This document shows, in pieces, positions 56,135-63,463 of a stretch of 64,000 nt of DNA (its first letter is position 1; every line of letters starts with the position of its first letter). The notes beneath the pieces were generated by a model, which did no database searches, was not told the DNA's origin, and was given only the letters and a program-made list of their open reading frames with translations. Both the position numbers and the translations under genes were made by a program. Where the stretch lies: NCBI RefSeq assembly GCF_003194085.1, contig NZ_CP023994.1, positions 620,001 through 684,000 of the forward strand. The letters run 5' to 3'. This stretch comes from Aurantimicrobium photophilum (GTDB taxonomy: Bacteria; Actinomycetota; Actinomycetes; Actinomycetales; Microbacteriaceae).

Positions 56135-56140
56135 TAGCGT
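56135..56140 (+). promoter_or_regulatory. TAGCGT -10 element before the DMT-type transporter
   Basis: TAGCGT is seven bases upstream of the ATG, with TCTAGTT as spacer and no ribosome-binding site, consistent with a leaderless transcript. Confidence 0.4.
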
Positions 56141-56147
56141 TCTAGTT

Positions 56148-57185
56148 ATGCTTGGCGACTTGCCCGACCTCACACAGGTCCACTTCGAACCATCTCAGCT
56201 CATTGGTATCCCTTTCGCGCTGGTCGGTGCTGTGTTGATGTCTATTGGCGCTCAGCTTCAGCACCGTGGTGTGGGCAAGGTCGGCAGTGATGGCGACGAG
56301 GGAAGTTCTTCACTGAACTTCAAGCAACTCCTCGGGCTCTTCCGCCGCCCGTCCTGGCTCACCGGAACATTGCTCTTGGGTGGAGCGATCTTGTTCCAGC
56401 TGATTTCACTAGGTTTCTCACCGTTGATTGTGGTTCAGCCCATTGGTGCCGTGGCACTGGTGATGACAGCAATCCTCAACTCTCGTGTGAGCAAAACCAG
56501 TCTCAATAAAGAATCCGTCATTGCGATCGCGTTGAGCGTCGGTGGCATCGGTATCTTCGTGTCGATTGCTGCATTCACCGCAGTGAACGCCCCGATGACC
56601 TCGGGAGATCTTGCCGAGATTCTGATCATTTTGATTGTTGTTCTCGCCATCTTTGGCGCACTGTATTTGATCTTCCGTAAGCACCTTTCCGCGCTGTATT
56701 ACATCGTGGGTGCTGGTGTTCTCTATGGTTTTGTAGCCACCTTGGCCAAGGTTGTCATCACGAGCATTACTCACGGTGCAACGGATTGGCTCACCTGGGC
56801 CTGCTTGGCGGCTCTGCTGGCGGCCACCATTCTGGGCGCACTCTTTGTTCAGAACGCGTATTCCTCTGGTCCGCCTGACCTCGTGATTGCAGGTCTGACC
56901 GTGATCGATCCCATCGTTGCGGTGACCATCGGTATCGTCATCCTCGACGAGGCATCACAGGCTCCACCGTGGGCGATTGTGGCCTACATCGTTGCTGGTG
57001 TCCTTGCCGTCATCGGTGTATTCCTTCTGGCGAAATACCACCCTGATGCTCATGAGCCACTTGCAGAAGCAGGTGCCGAGGCAAAAGCTGGTTTCCAGGG
57101 CGCAAAAGCTGAATCAAAGGCAAAAGTGAATGCAGCGGCACACGGTGCTAAAGAGGTCATCAAGAAGGCCAAGTCCGTAAACTAA
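56148..57185 (+). CDS. DMT-superfamily (EamA-like) membrane transporter
   Basis: Polytopic membrane protein with about nine or ten helices in the first 300 residues. PIGAVALVMTAILNSRVSKT and VIAGLTVIDPIVAVTIGIVI match the helix 4/10 regions of drug/metabolite-type transporters found widely in actinobacteria. The last ~45 residues are cytoplasmic, Ala/Lys/Glu-rich and repetitive (AEAKAGFQGAKAESKAKVNA), probably helical. The substrate is unknown. The gene is eight bases upstream of the glycosyltransferase, so the two may share a transcript. Confidence 0.82.
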   Translation: MLGDLPDLTQVHFEPSQLIGIPFALVGAVLMSIGAQLQHRGVGKVGSDGDEGSSSLNFKQLLGLFRRPSWLTGTLLLGGAILFQLISLGFSPLIVVQPIGAVALVMTAILNSRVSKTSLNKESVIAIALSVGGIGIFVSIAAFTAVNAPMTSGDLAEILIILIVVLAIFGALYLIFRKHLSALYYIVGAGVLYGFVATLAKVVITSITHGATDWLTWACLAALLAATILGALFVQNAYSSGPPDLVIAGLTVIDPIVAVTIGIVILDEASQAPPWAIVAYIVAGVLAVIGVFLLAKYHPDAHEPLAEAGAEAKAGFQGAKAESKAKVNAAAHGAKEVIKKAKSVN

Positions 57186-57192
57186 AGGCACT

Positions 57193-58386
57193 ATGCCGAA
57201 ACCTTTACGCATCCTGATTGGGTGTGACACCTTCGGTCCGAACGTTAACGGAGCAGCTAAGTTCGCTGAACGTTTAGCCGCCGGCCTTGTTGAGCGTGGA
57301 CACGATGTTCGTGTCATGGCTCCTGCCGCCGGACGTAAGTCGGGAACCTGGGTGGAAACCCACGAAGGTCAGCCGATGACGATGTATCGCATCAAGAGCT
57401 GGCGTTGGTATCCGCACGACTGGCTCCGCTACATGATTCCCTGGCGAGTGCGCCACAACTCTGCTCGAGTACTCGATCACTTCAAGCCAGACGTAGTTCA
57501 CTTCCAGTCCCACCTCATCGTTGGTGGTGGGCTTACTAAGGAAGCTGAGCTCCGCGGTATTCGCATCATTGGCACGAACCACTTCATGCCCGAAAACATG
57601 ATGCAGTTCACCCTTCTCCCTGGACCCACTCAGCGCAGTGTGATTCGCCTGGTGTGGAAAGCAGCTGCGCGCACCTTTGGCCGTGCAGAGGCCGTCACCA
57701 CCCCCACGCGTCGAGCAGCAAACTTCCTCGAGGAATACACTCATCTCACCGACGTTCACGCGATCTCCTGCGGTATCAACGCCCACCACTACACACCAAA
57801 CTTCGACACTGATGGTGAGAACCGCATAGTTTTTGTTGGTCGTATTACGGGCGAGAAGAAGCTTGATGTTCTCCTCAAGGCATTCCGCAAACTTCCCCCT
57901 GAACTCAATGCAAAACTTGAATTCGTCGGCGGTGGAGATCTTCTTCAGCAGATGAAACAGCAGGTTGCACACCTGGGCTTGAATGACAAAGTCACCTTCA
58001 CTGGTTACGTCTCAGATGATGAGCTCAAGGCAGCTCTGACACGTGCCAAGGTCTTTGCAATGCCCTCTATCGCTGAACTTCAGTCCATTGCGACCATGGA
58101 AGCTATGGCGACGGCACTTCCCATCGTGGGAGCTAATGCTATGGCGTTGCCTCATCTCATCCACGATGGCGAGAACGGCTATCTCTTCGAGCCCAACGAT
58201 GTGGATGATCTCCGCGACAAGTTGGTCAAGGTTCTCACCGCAGATAAGGAAGAGCTTCTTCGTATGAAGAACAACTCCTTGAAGTTCATTCGCGGTCACG
58301 ACATCACGCGAACTCTGGACACATTCGAAGCTCTTTACCGTGGTCAAGTGGTTGTTGACCCAGACCCTGAGCTCACAGACGACTAA
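57193..58386 (+). CDS. GT4-family glycosyltransferase (mannosyltransferase-like)
   Basis: GT-B fold retaining glycosyltransferase. The N-terminal acceptor domain has NVNGAAKFAERLAAGLVERG and VVHFQSHLIVGG. The donor domain has VFVGRITGEKKLDVLLKAF, then AMPSIAELQSIATMEAMATA with the E-x7-E donor motif. The overall pattern resembles actinobacterial GDP-mannose-dependent enzymes such as MgtA or PimB/PimC relatives that build membrane glycolipids. Length is 397 residues. It is the last chromosomal-backbone gene before tRNA-Met. Confidence 0.87.
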   Translation: MPKPLRILIGCDTFGPNVNGAAKFAERLAAGLVERGHDVRVMAPAAGRKSGTWVETHEGQPMTMYRIKSWRWYPHDWLRYMIPWRVRHNSARVLDHFKPDVVHFQSHLIVGGGLTKEAELRGIRIIGTNHFMPENMMQFTLLPGPTQRSVIRLVWKAAARTFGRAEAVTTPTRRAANFLEEYTHLTDVHAISCGINAHHYTPNFDTDGENRIVFVGRITGEKKLDVLLKAFRKLPPELNAKLEFVGGGDLLQQMKQQVAHLGLNDKVTFTGYVSDDELKAALTRAKVFAMPSIAELQSIATMEAMATALPIVGANAMALPHLIHDGENGYLFEPNDVDDLRDKLVKVLTADKEELLRMKNNSLKFIRGHDITRTLDTFEALYRGQVVVDPDPELTDD

Positions 58387-58408
58387 ACTTTTACTCGTAA
58401 CACCACAA

Positions 58409-58482
58409 GGGGCGGTAGCTCAGCTGGTTAGAGCAGCGGACTCATAATCCGTCGGTCACGGGTTCAAGTCCCGTCCGCCCTA
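58409..58482 (+). tRNA. tRNA with anticodon CAT, probably elongator tRNA-Met
   Basis: Cloverleaf of 74 bases: acceptor GGGGCGG with CCGCCCT, D arm GCTCAGCTGGTTAGAGC, anticodon loop CTCATAA, T arm ACGGGTTCAAGTCCCGT, discriminator A. CCA is not encoded. The anticodon stem lacks the three G-C pairs of initiators. A lysidine-modified tRNA-Ile2 would also read CAT, but the D and anticodon arms favour Met. It marks the left edge of the accessory region and is the probable integration target. Confidence 0.93.
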
Positions 58483-58588
58483 CAGTAATAATTCAATAAA
58501 ACCTTGATAATTCAGTGCAACTGGACGTTTAGAGCATAAGTGATTCTTGACCTCAAACTTCCAGATTTATCCAGAATTAGTCAGATTT

Positions 58589-58610
58589 CTCATACACAAA
58601 CTCATACACA
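58589..58610. repeat. Two CTCATACACA direct repeats next to the tRNA, candidate integrase arm sites
   Basis: CTCATACACA at 58589-58598 recurs at 58601-58610 (period 12), 107 bp beyond the 3' end of tRNA-Met, in otherwise non-coding DNA. Short tandem direct repeats beside a tRNA attachment site are typical of tyrosine-integrase arm-binding sites. Confidence 0.45.
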
Positions 58611-59651
58611 TCAAGTGATGGATTTCTCTGAACGTAGGTCTTGCGCCCTCAAAAATTTTGCGATTCCGAAATAGAAATTAATTGCTTTGGAGCCAGAATT
58701 TTGAATTTTGGCGAGAAATGAGGTTGGTTCCTCTTTTCTGACTGAAGTTCGAATTCCTTTCCGCAATTCAACGAAAAGCCCTCGATTTTGAAAGATGACA
58801 TTGTCATTGAGGCGTGTATTTTTCATTTCGGGGTCTTTCAAACCGTCCAATGCGTTTTGCTCATCAGTCTTACTAAGCGGGCCAAACTCCTTAAGTGACT
58901 TGACTAATGACACTCGACTTCTTCGGGTTTCCGTGACGGTACGTCGTACTCCAACTTTTTCGGGAAGAGCATTTCTGGCAAGTGCTTCCACCGAAAGTGA
59001 AGGGTAAGAATGATTTCTTTCGAACCTCACAGAATCCTGTTGGGGGAGGGGAAGTAAGTTGTGAAGCCAAAGAATCCAATTTGAAGTTGAAATTTCCATT
59101 TGAGCCTTCCCATGTGAAAGTGGAAGTTTCAAATTTGCAGTCTTTTTGATGAAGTCGGAAGGCGGGGTAAGGAGATAGGCCACAGTCACATCGAAATAAA
59201 CAGCGAGTTTTAGTAACTCTTCAACCGTCATGGGCTGACCACCCTCACTTGCACCAGTCCCATATTCTGTTTTTTCTTGGTCAATATTGGTTAGCCGCCC
59301 CTCGCTGATACCTGTTCCTTCAGATACAGCTTTTCTTGTGACCATCGGCAATGTTTTCTCTGGGTCTTGGAAGTGCCAACCATCGAGTTCAAGCTCTTCT
59401 GAAATGTATTGTTCGAGCGTTGCTAGGTGGTAGCTGTCTTCAATAATCTCCTTGTAGCCAGTCGATTTCTCAAATTTCTCCACCCACTGCGGGCCATGTT
59501 CTTCAACCCATCGCGATTCGACTTTGTCTTGGAGAACCTGCTGTTTGAGGAATGCCATATTCGCCCGTATGACTTTGTTGATGTCATGAGGACTATCTGG
59601 GCCGCTATCGGTGAAGAACAATCCAGAGTCTGCTTCAAATTGCTGTGGCAC
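58611..59651 (-). CDS. XRE-type HTH regulator with long unknown C-terminus
   Basis: Probable element repressor. About residues 100-165 fit a Cro/CI-type helix-turn-helix: KAVSEGTGISEGRLTNIDQE followed, after an insertion, by MTVEELLKLAVYFDVTVAYL. This is the usual recognition-helix and scaffold pattern. The N-terminal ~95 residues and C-terminal ~170 residues are charged, soluble and unrecognised. The 346-residue length is large for a plain repressor. GTG start with GAAGGGA upstream. It is transcribed away from the excisionase-like gene across a 73-bp gap, a lysis-lysogeny-like switch arrangement. Confidence 0.6.
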   Translation of the reverse strand: MPQQFEADSGLFFTDSGPDSPHDINKVIRANMAFLKQQVLQDKVESRWVEEHGPQWVEKFEKSTGYKEIIEDSYHLATLEQYISEELELDGWHFQDPEKTLPMVTRKAVSEGTGISEGRLTNIDQEKTEYGTGASEGGQPMTVEELLKLAVYFDVTVAYLLTPPSDFIKKTANLKLPLSHGKAQMEISTSNWILWLHNLLPLPQQDSVRFERNHSYPSLSVEALARNALPEKVGVRRTVTETRRSRVSLVKSLKEFGPLSKTDEQNALDGLKDPEMKNTRLNDNVIFQNRGLFVELRKGIRTSVRKEEPTSFLAKIQNSGSKAINFYFGIAKFLRAQDLRSEKSIT

Positions 59652-59724
59652 AGGAATTCCCTTCGTCGGTTCTCAAAAGACGGTCAACTGTAGCTCTACC
59701 AACACTCACAGAGGAGGTGCAGAG

Positions 59725-59964
59725 ATGCAACAAATGCTCAAGGTGAAAGATGCAGCACTGGCCGCAAACGTAAGTGAGAGCACAATCCGACGGATGGCTG
59801 CGGCTCATGAAATTAGGCACAGACGTTTGCGCGGCGTTTTGCGAATTTATCCAGATTTCCTTGCTGACGTTGAAGGCGAAATTGATTTCAACGCATACAA
59901 CAGAAGTTTGCGTGCGCGTAAACGACAAAAGAATATACAGCTGAATGTGCATGAAAACGACTAG
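59725..59964 (+). CDS. Excisionase-like / MerR-type HTH DNA-binding protein
   Basis: 79-residue basic protein. The N-terminal half is a winged-helix excisionase-type motif: MLKVKDAALAANVSESTIRRM with AHEIRHRRLRGVLRI as the wing, as in the HTH_17 group. The C-terminus is basic (RSLRARKRQKN). ATG at 59725 lies behind a strong GAGGAGGTG; a longer open frame from 59611 is rejected. It likely directs excision, early gene control or plasmid copy control. No integrase is adjacent. Confidence 0.7.
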   Translation: MQQMLKVKDAALAANVSESTIRRMAAAHEIRHRRLRGVLRIYPDFLADVEGEIDFNAYNRSLRARKRQKNIQLNVHEND

Positions 59965-60065
59965 AGCAAAATGGTTCGTTATTTATTCCAAGAGTTTCAT
60001 GACGAACTTTGCTCGAACTACATAAGCCGAGCACCGATTTCAACAAAAAATATGAAGGAGAAATA

Positions 60066-61058
60066 GTGACAAGTGACTTTTATTCGAAGGGCGAAGTGCC
60101 CTTAGAAAAAGGAAAAACCCCCGAAACGAGTTGCAGCTCGTTCGAGGGTAATGAAGAAATGCTAGGTAGCCTAACTTCTTCTGAAAAGACTACATCCACA
60201 ATTTGCTGGGTTTCTTTGGAGGGAGAGGCTCTCGCTCTTGCGCTTGCAGTACTTGGTTTACCCGTCTTCCCTGTAAACGGGCAGCGCAAGACTCCGCTGG
60301 TCTCGGGCGGGTTCTATGACGCTACAACAGATGAAAAGAGCATTCGGTCGTGGTGGGCAAAGTGGCCAGACGCCAGAGTCGGCTATTGGACTGGTGCAGC
60401 GAATCTCGTAGTCATTGATTTGGACGAGAAAAATGGGATTTCTGGAGTTTACGAATTGGACTCTCGGGAATTGGACTATCAATCTCTCGTTAGCTATAGA
60501 ACTCCTTCTGGCGGGTCGCACTGCGTATTCCGAGCTCGCAAGGGACGCCCCCTCAAGCCTGCAACTAACTATTTAGGTTTACGCGGAGTAGATATTCGCG
60601 CAGGGGGTTCCTACGCAATTTGGTATGGGGGAGCGCCCTCATCGCTAAATATGCTCCCAGAAGCCCCAGATTGGCTCTACAAAGACCGAGGTGCTCGCAC
60701 GAAGGCAACCAATTACTCAGACAGCTCTGATGCGACACGTGAACCGTTTGCTGGAGATATCGATGAATGGATTGATTGGCTCGGGGATGACGTGCCTTGG
60801 TTCAGTTCCAACGCCATTCGAAACGCTATTTCGTCTCAAAACCACATAGGGCATGGGCAACTTTTGAAATATGTCATCCGCATTCATAAGTGCCGATTAG
60901 AAGGTGAGGACAGTCTCAAGCCTGTGTTCATTGAACTTGTCGACAAATTCCAACGGACAACAAACAACTACGACGGATGGCAAAACGAACTTGAGGACAT
61001 CATTCGGTGGGTTATTGGCGCCGAATGGACTAACAACTCGGAAGGTGTAAAGGCATGA
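60066..61058 (+). CDS. PrimPol-type DNA primase/polymerase (bifunctional, N-terminal domain family)
   Basis: Archaeo-eukaryotic-type primase found in plasmids, prophages and satellites. Residues about 50-195 form the catalytic domain: GLPVFPVNGQRKTPL, VVIDLDEKNG with the metal aspartates Asp118 and Asp120, TPSGGSHCVF with the catalytic His, and GVDIRAGGSYAIW. The first ~45 residues are low complexity. A helical C-terminal part follows. GTG at 60066 with AAGGAG is chosen over a TTG at 60009. Its stop overlaps the helicase start (ATGA), so primase and helicase are made as a coupled pair instead of the usual single fused protein. Confidence 0.85.
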   Translation: MTSDFYSKGEVPLEKGKTPETSCSSFEGNEEMLGSLTSSEKTTSTICWVSLEGEALALALAVLGLPVFPVNGQRKTPLVSGGFYDATTDEKSIRSWWAKWPDARVGYWTGAANLVVIDLDEKNGISGVYELDSRELDYQSLVSYRTPSGGSHCVFRARKGRPLKPATNYLGLRGVDIRAGGSYAIWYGGAPSSLNMLPEAPDWLYKDRGARTKATNYSDSSDATREPFAGDIDEWIDWLGDDVPWFSSNAIRNAISSQNHIGHGQLLKYVIRIHKCRLEGEDSLKPVFIELVDKFQRTTNNYDGWQNELEDIIRWVIGAEWTNNSEGVKA

Positions 61059-62599
61059 GTGAAATCAATAACGGGTTTGAAGATGTTGAACTGCCGACTT
61101 TGAACGACACAATTATTGAAATTGTGGAGATGGTCCTTGAAGACGTTGGCTTGCCTGTGGAAACTACTGACTCTGAAATGTCCGAATGGATTGTCAACTG
61201 TGTTTTTGACGAGCGGATTGCGTGGAATAAAGAATTCGGCTGGATGGCCTTCTACGGGTGTGTCTGGAATCGAGTTTCAGAACAGACAATTGTGGAAATT
61301 GTTCGTATTGCGAACGCGAGTCTTCATGCACGTTTCATGGCTGGAGGCGGAGGTGCAGCTTTAGACGCTACGAAAGTAAAGAAGCTGCTATCTGCTTCAA
61401 AGATTAAGTCGATAGTGGCCCTTCTCGCAGGTCAAGTACAGGTTGACGCAGGCATGTTCGACCAACGTAACGACCTGCTTAATACTCCTACTGGTGTTGT
61501 AAATCTTCGAACTCTAGAGATTTTGAAATCAGACCCGAAGTTTTACTTCACGAAGATTACAAACGTCCCCTACATCCCAAAAGCTAGGCACAATGACGTT
61601 GAAAGCATGTTGACGTGTTTGGACGCTGTGGAGCGTAATTGGCTTTGCGACCGACACGGCCAAGCGTTGATTGGCTCCCAGCCAAAGGACGCAACGATTA
61701 CTTTGTTGGTGGGATTTGGTGCAAACGGCAAGACAAGCGTTATGCACGCAGCCAACTTGGCGGCAGGTACATTTTTCGGACGAATTCCAGTAACTGTGTT
61801 GGCTGCGTCGTCAAAGGTTCAGCCAAACGACAAGATGACTCTTCGAGGAGTGCGTGTTGCGCTAATTGAGGAGTTTCCTGAAGGTCACACATTTTCGAAT
61901 CGAAATTTGAAAGAGGTTGTGGGCACACCTGTTATTCAGGGGCGATTTTTGTTCAAAGAATATGTGGAATGGCGAAGTACCCACACGTTATTCGTGACTA
62001 CCAATGATTTACCCCGTGTTGATGAGACTGACCATGGAACATGGAGACGGTTTACCGTACTGACATTCCCATACCGCTATGTGGGGCCCGAGAAAGAGCA
62101 AGTCGCGGGCGACAAGCTAGCTGACCCAGATTTACTGGCACGAATTGAAGGAAATGCTGACGGTCAGCTCGAAGCGATGCTTGCCTTGATGGTAGAGGCA
62201 GCTCATGCCAATTTGTCCCGAGGAGGAAAGGCGTTAGCCCCAACGGTCAAAATGTCTGCCGATTTGGAGTCATGGCGTGAACGCTGTGACAAGGTGCAAG
62301 GCTTCGTGAAGGAATGCATCGAATTTGACGCAACGTGTCACGTAAGCGCAAGTGACCTGTACTTCGTTTACAAAAACTGGATGGAATCCCAAGGGAATAA
62401 GCCTATGTCTCAGCCAAACTTCATATCGAAGTTTTTAGAACATGAGACAGTTCGACCTATGAGGGTTGAGAAGAAGCGGGTTCGTGCAGGACAGTGGGAA
62501 ACCACCTTCATCACACCGTTGCGAATATTTGGAACTGAAATCCAATCTGAAGAGCTTGAACGTTATGTAGCTATTCGCGGGGTGAAGTTCCAAAAGTAG
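61055..62599 (+). CDS. P4/D5-family SF3 replicative helicase
   Basis: Superfamily 3 AAA+ helicase that would unwind the element's own origin. The D5_N region (about 130-210) contains FDQRNDLLNTPTGVVNLRT. The SF3 core follows: Walker A LVGFGANGKTSVM (about 218-230), Walker B VALIEEFPEG (268-277), motif C HTLFVTTNDLPR (310-321), and the arginine-finger segment GTWRRFTVL (328-336). A C-terminal winged-helix-like region (CHVSASDLYFVYKNWMESQG) ends the protein. Length is 514 residues. No zinc or primase domain is fused; that function is in the preceding gene. Confidence 0.92.
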   Translation: MSEINNGFEDVELPTLNDTIIEIVEMVLEDVGLPVETTDSEMSEWIVNCVFDERIAWNKEFGWMAFYGCVWNRVSEQTIVEIVRIANASLHARFMAGGGGAALDATKVKKLLSASKIKSIVALLAGQVQVDAGMFDQRNDLLNTPTGVVNLRTLEILKSDPKFYFTKITNVPYIPKARHNDVESMLTCLDAVERNWLCDRHGQALIGSQPKDATITLLVGFGANGKTSVMHAANLAAGTFFGRIPVTVLAASSKVQPNDKMTLRGVRVALIEEFPEGHTFSNRNLKEVVGTPVIQGRFLFKEYVEWRSTHTLFVTTNDLPRVDETDHGTWRRFTVLTFPYRYVGPEKEQVAGDKLADPDLLARIEGNADGQLEAMLALMVEAAHANLSRGGKALAPTVKMSADLESWRERCDKVQGFVKECIEFDATCHVSASDLYFVYKNWMESQGNKPMSQPNFISKFLEHETVRPMRVEKKRVRAGQWETTFITPLRIFGTEIQSEELERYVAIRGVKFQK

Positions 62600-62605
62600 G
62601 GTTTA

Positions 62606-62617
62606 GGCCACGTGGTC
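62606..62617. repeat. GGCCACGTGGTC palindrome, copy 1
   Basis: Near-perfect 12-bp palindrome seven bases after the SF3 helicase stop. A second copy lies 72 bp downstream with AT-rich DNA between. Confidence 0.7.
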
Positions 62618-62677
62618 ATTATGGTTTCAATCCTTTTTAGAAAAATATAAATAACTAAAGAGGTTTGAAGTTAGAGA
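62618..62677. other. AT-rich segment between the two palindromes, candidate replication origin
   Basis: About 60 bp of A/T-rich sequence (for example TTTTTAGAAAAATATAAATA) between GGCCACGTGG palindromes, immediately beside the replication genes. Iteron-like sites around an AT-rich melting region are the usual anatomy of SF3-helicase origins; it is not proven. Confidence 0.4.
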
Positions 62678-62689
62678 GGCCACGTGGCC
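62678..62689. repeat. GGCCACGTGGCC palindrome, copy 2
   Basis: Perfect 12-bp palindrome; ten of its bases match copy 1 consecutively. The remainder of the 261-bp gap up to the next gene has no other feature that I can recognise. Confidence 0.7.
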
Positions 62690-62860
62690 ACTCCTGTATA
62701 TCTCGATTGGAAACAGAAGTTCAAGCCATAAATCAACCACATTGAAATCCAATCGGTGCGTTAGTAAGTCACCTAATTTCGTTGCGAAACAGAATCAACT
62801 TTCCTCACTCATGGGAAAATTAAGAGTGGGTAGCGAACCGAAGTAAAAGAGAGAAATTCA

Positions 62861-63409
62861 ATGTCAATCGCACGACTGCCCAATAATGTAAATGGCCAGT
62901 ACATTTGCATCCGAGAAGCCTTAGAAGCCTGTTTAGCGGCCCTTAACGATGGGGATGAGTCCTCGTTCACTGTGACTTTTCTGGACGCTCAAATCCCCGT
63001 TTTAACGTTTTACGTTCAAGCCCAGATGTTGGGTGATTCCCACACCATCTCGATAGAGGCCCAGCGCGTAACTGATACAGAAGACCTGATACTTCGCGCT
63101 CAGGATTTGAGGGCAAAAGTCTACGGATGGACCATCCCAAAAGACACAGACTTTTCCCCAAACTATTCACAAAAATGGAACATGAAGACGAGTAGCGCTC
63201 GCCGAATTGCCGAGGAACTGGTCGAGGCGGTCAAATACCTCGGAAGAGTCAAGCCAGATACTTGGATTTCGTTACAACCTGAAGCGCTTTCAAGGACTCT
63301 GGGAGAGTCGGGGCTGTTTTGGACTATGGCGGGTAATTCAAATGTGATGTGCCAAATAGGTCAAAACATTCAACAAACGACAGAGGGACGAATCCGTTCC
63401 TCAGGCTAG
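62861..63409 (+). CDS. Uncharacterised cargo protein, weakly TY-Chap/YbjN-like
   Basis: Soluble protein of 182 residues, not confidently recognised. A beta-rich first half (SFTVTFLDAQIPVLTFYVQA) leads to LRAKVYGWTIPKDTDFSPNY and an amphipathic helix (ARRIAEELVEAVKYLGRV) followed by a W-I-S-L strand. This order of strand pair, Gly-Trp-x-x-Pro turn, N-Y-x-x-x-W and long helix recalls the YbjN/TY-Chap chaperone-like proteins of actinobacteria. That assignment is an impression only. The ribosome-binding site is weak (AAGAGAG). It lies in the cargo position downstream of the replication genes and is convergent with the secreted-type gene. Confidence 0.6.
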   Translation: MSIARLPNNVNGQYICIREALEACLAALNDGDESSFTVTFLDAQIPVLTFYVQAQMLGDSHTISIEAQRVTDTEDLILRAQDLRAKVYGWTIPKDTDFSPNYSQKWNMKTSSARRIAEELVEAVKYLGRVKPDTWISLQPEALSRTLGESGLFWTMAGNSNVMCQIGQNIQQTTEGRIRSSG

Positions 63410-63463
63410 GCTTTACTACTTGCTGAGTGATTGAGCACGGGGATGCTTTGTTTGATGCCCGAT

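Noticed and set aside
59611-59724. Longer N-terminus for the excisionase-like protein
   Set aside because: The added 38 residues are Cys/Ser-rich and non-homologous, and GAGGAGGTG directly precedes the ATG at 59725.
60009-60065. Upstream TTG start for the PrimPol gene
   Set aside because: It has no ribosome-binding site, whereas GTG at 60066 follows AAGGAG at a proper distance.
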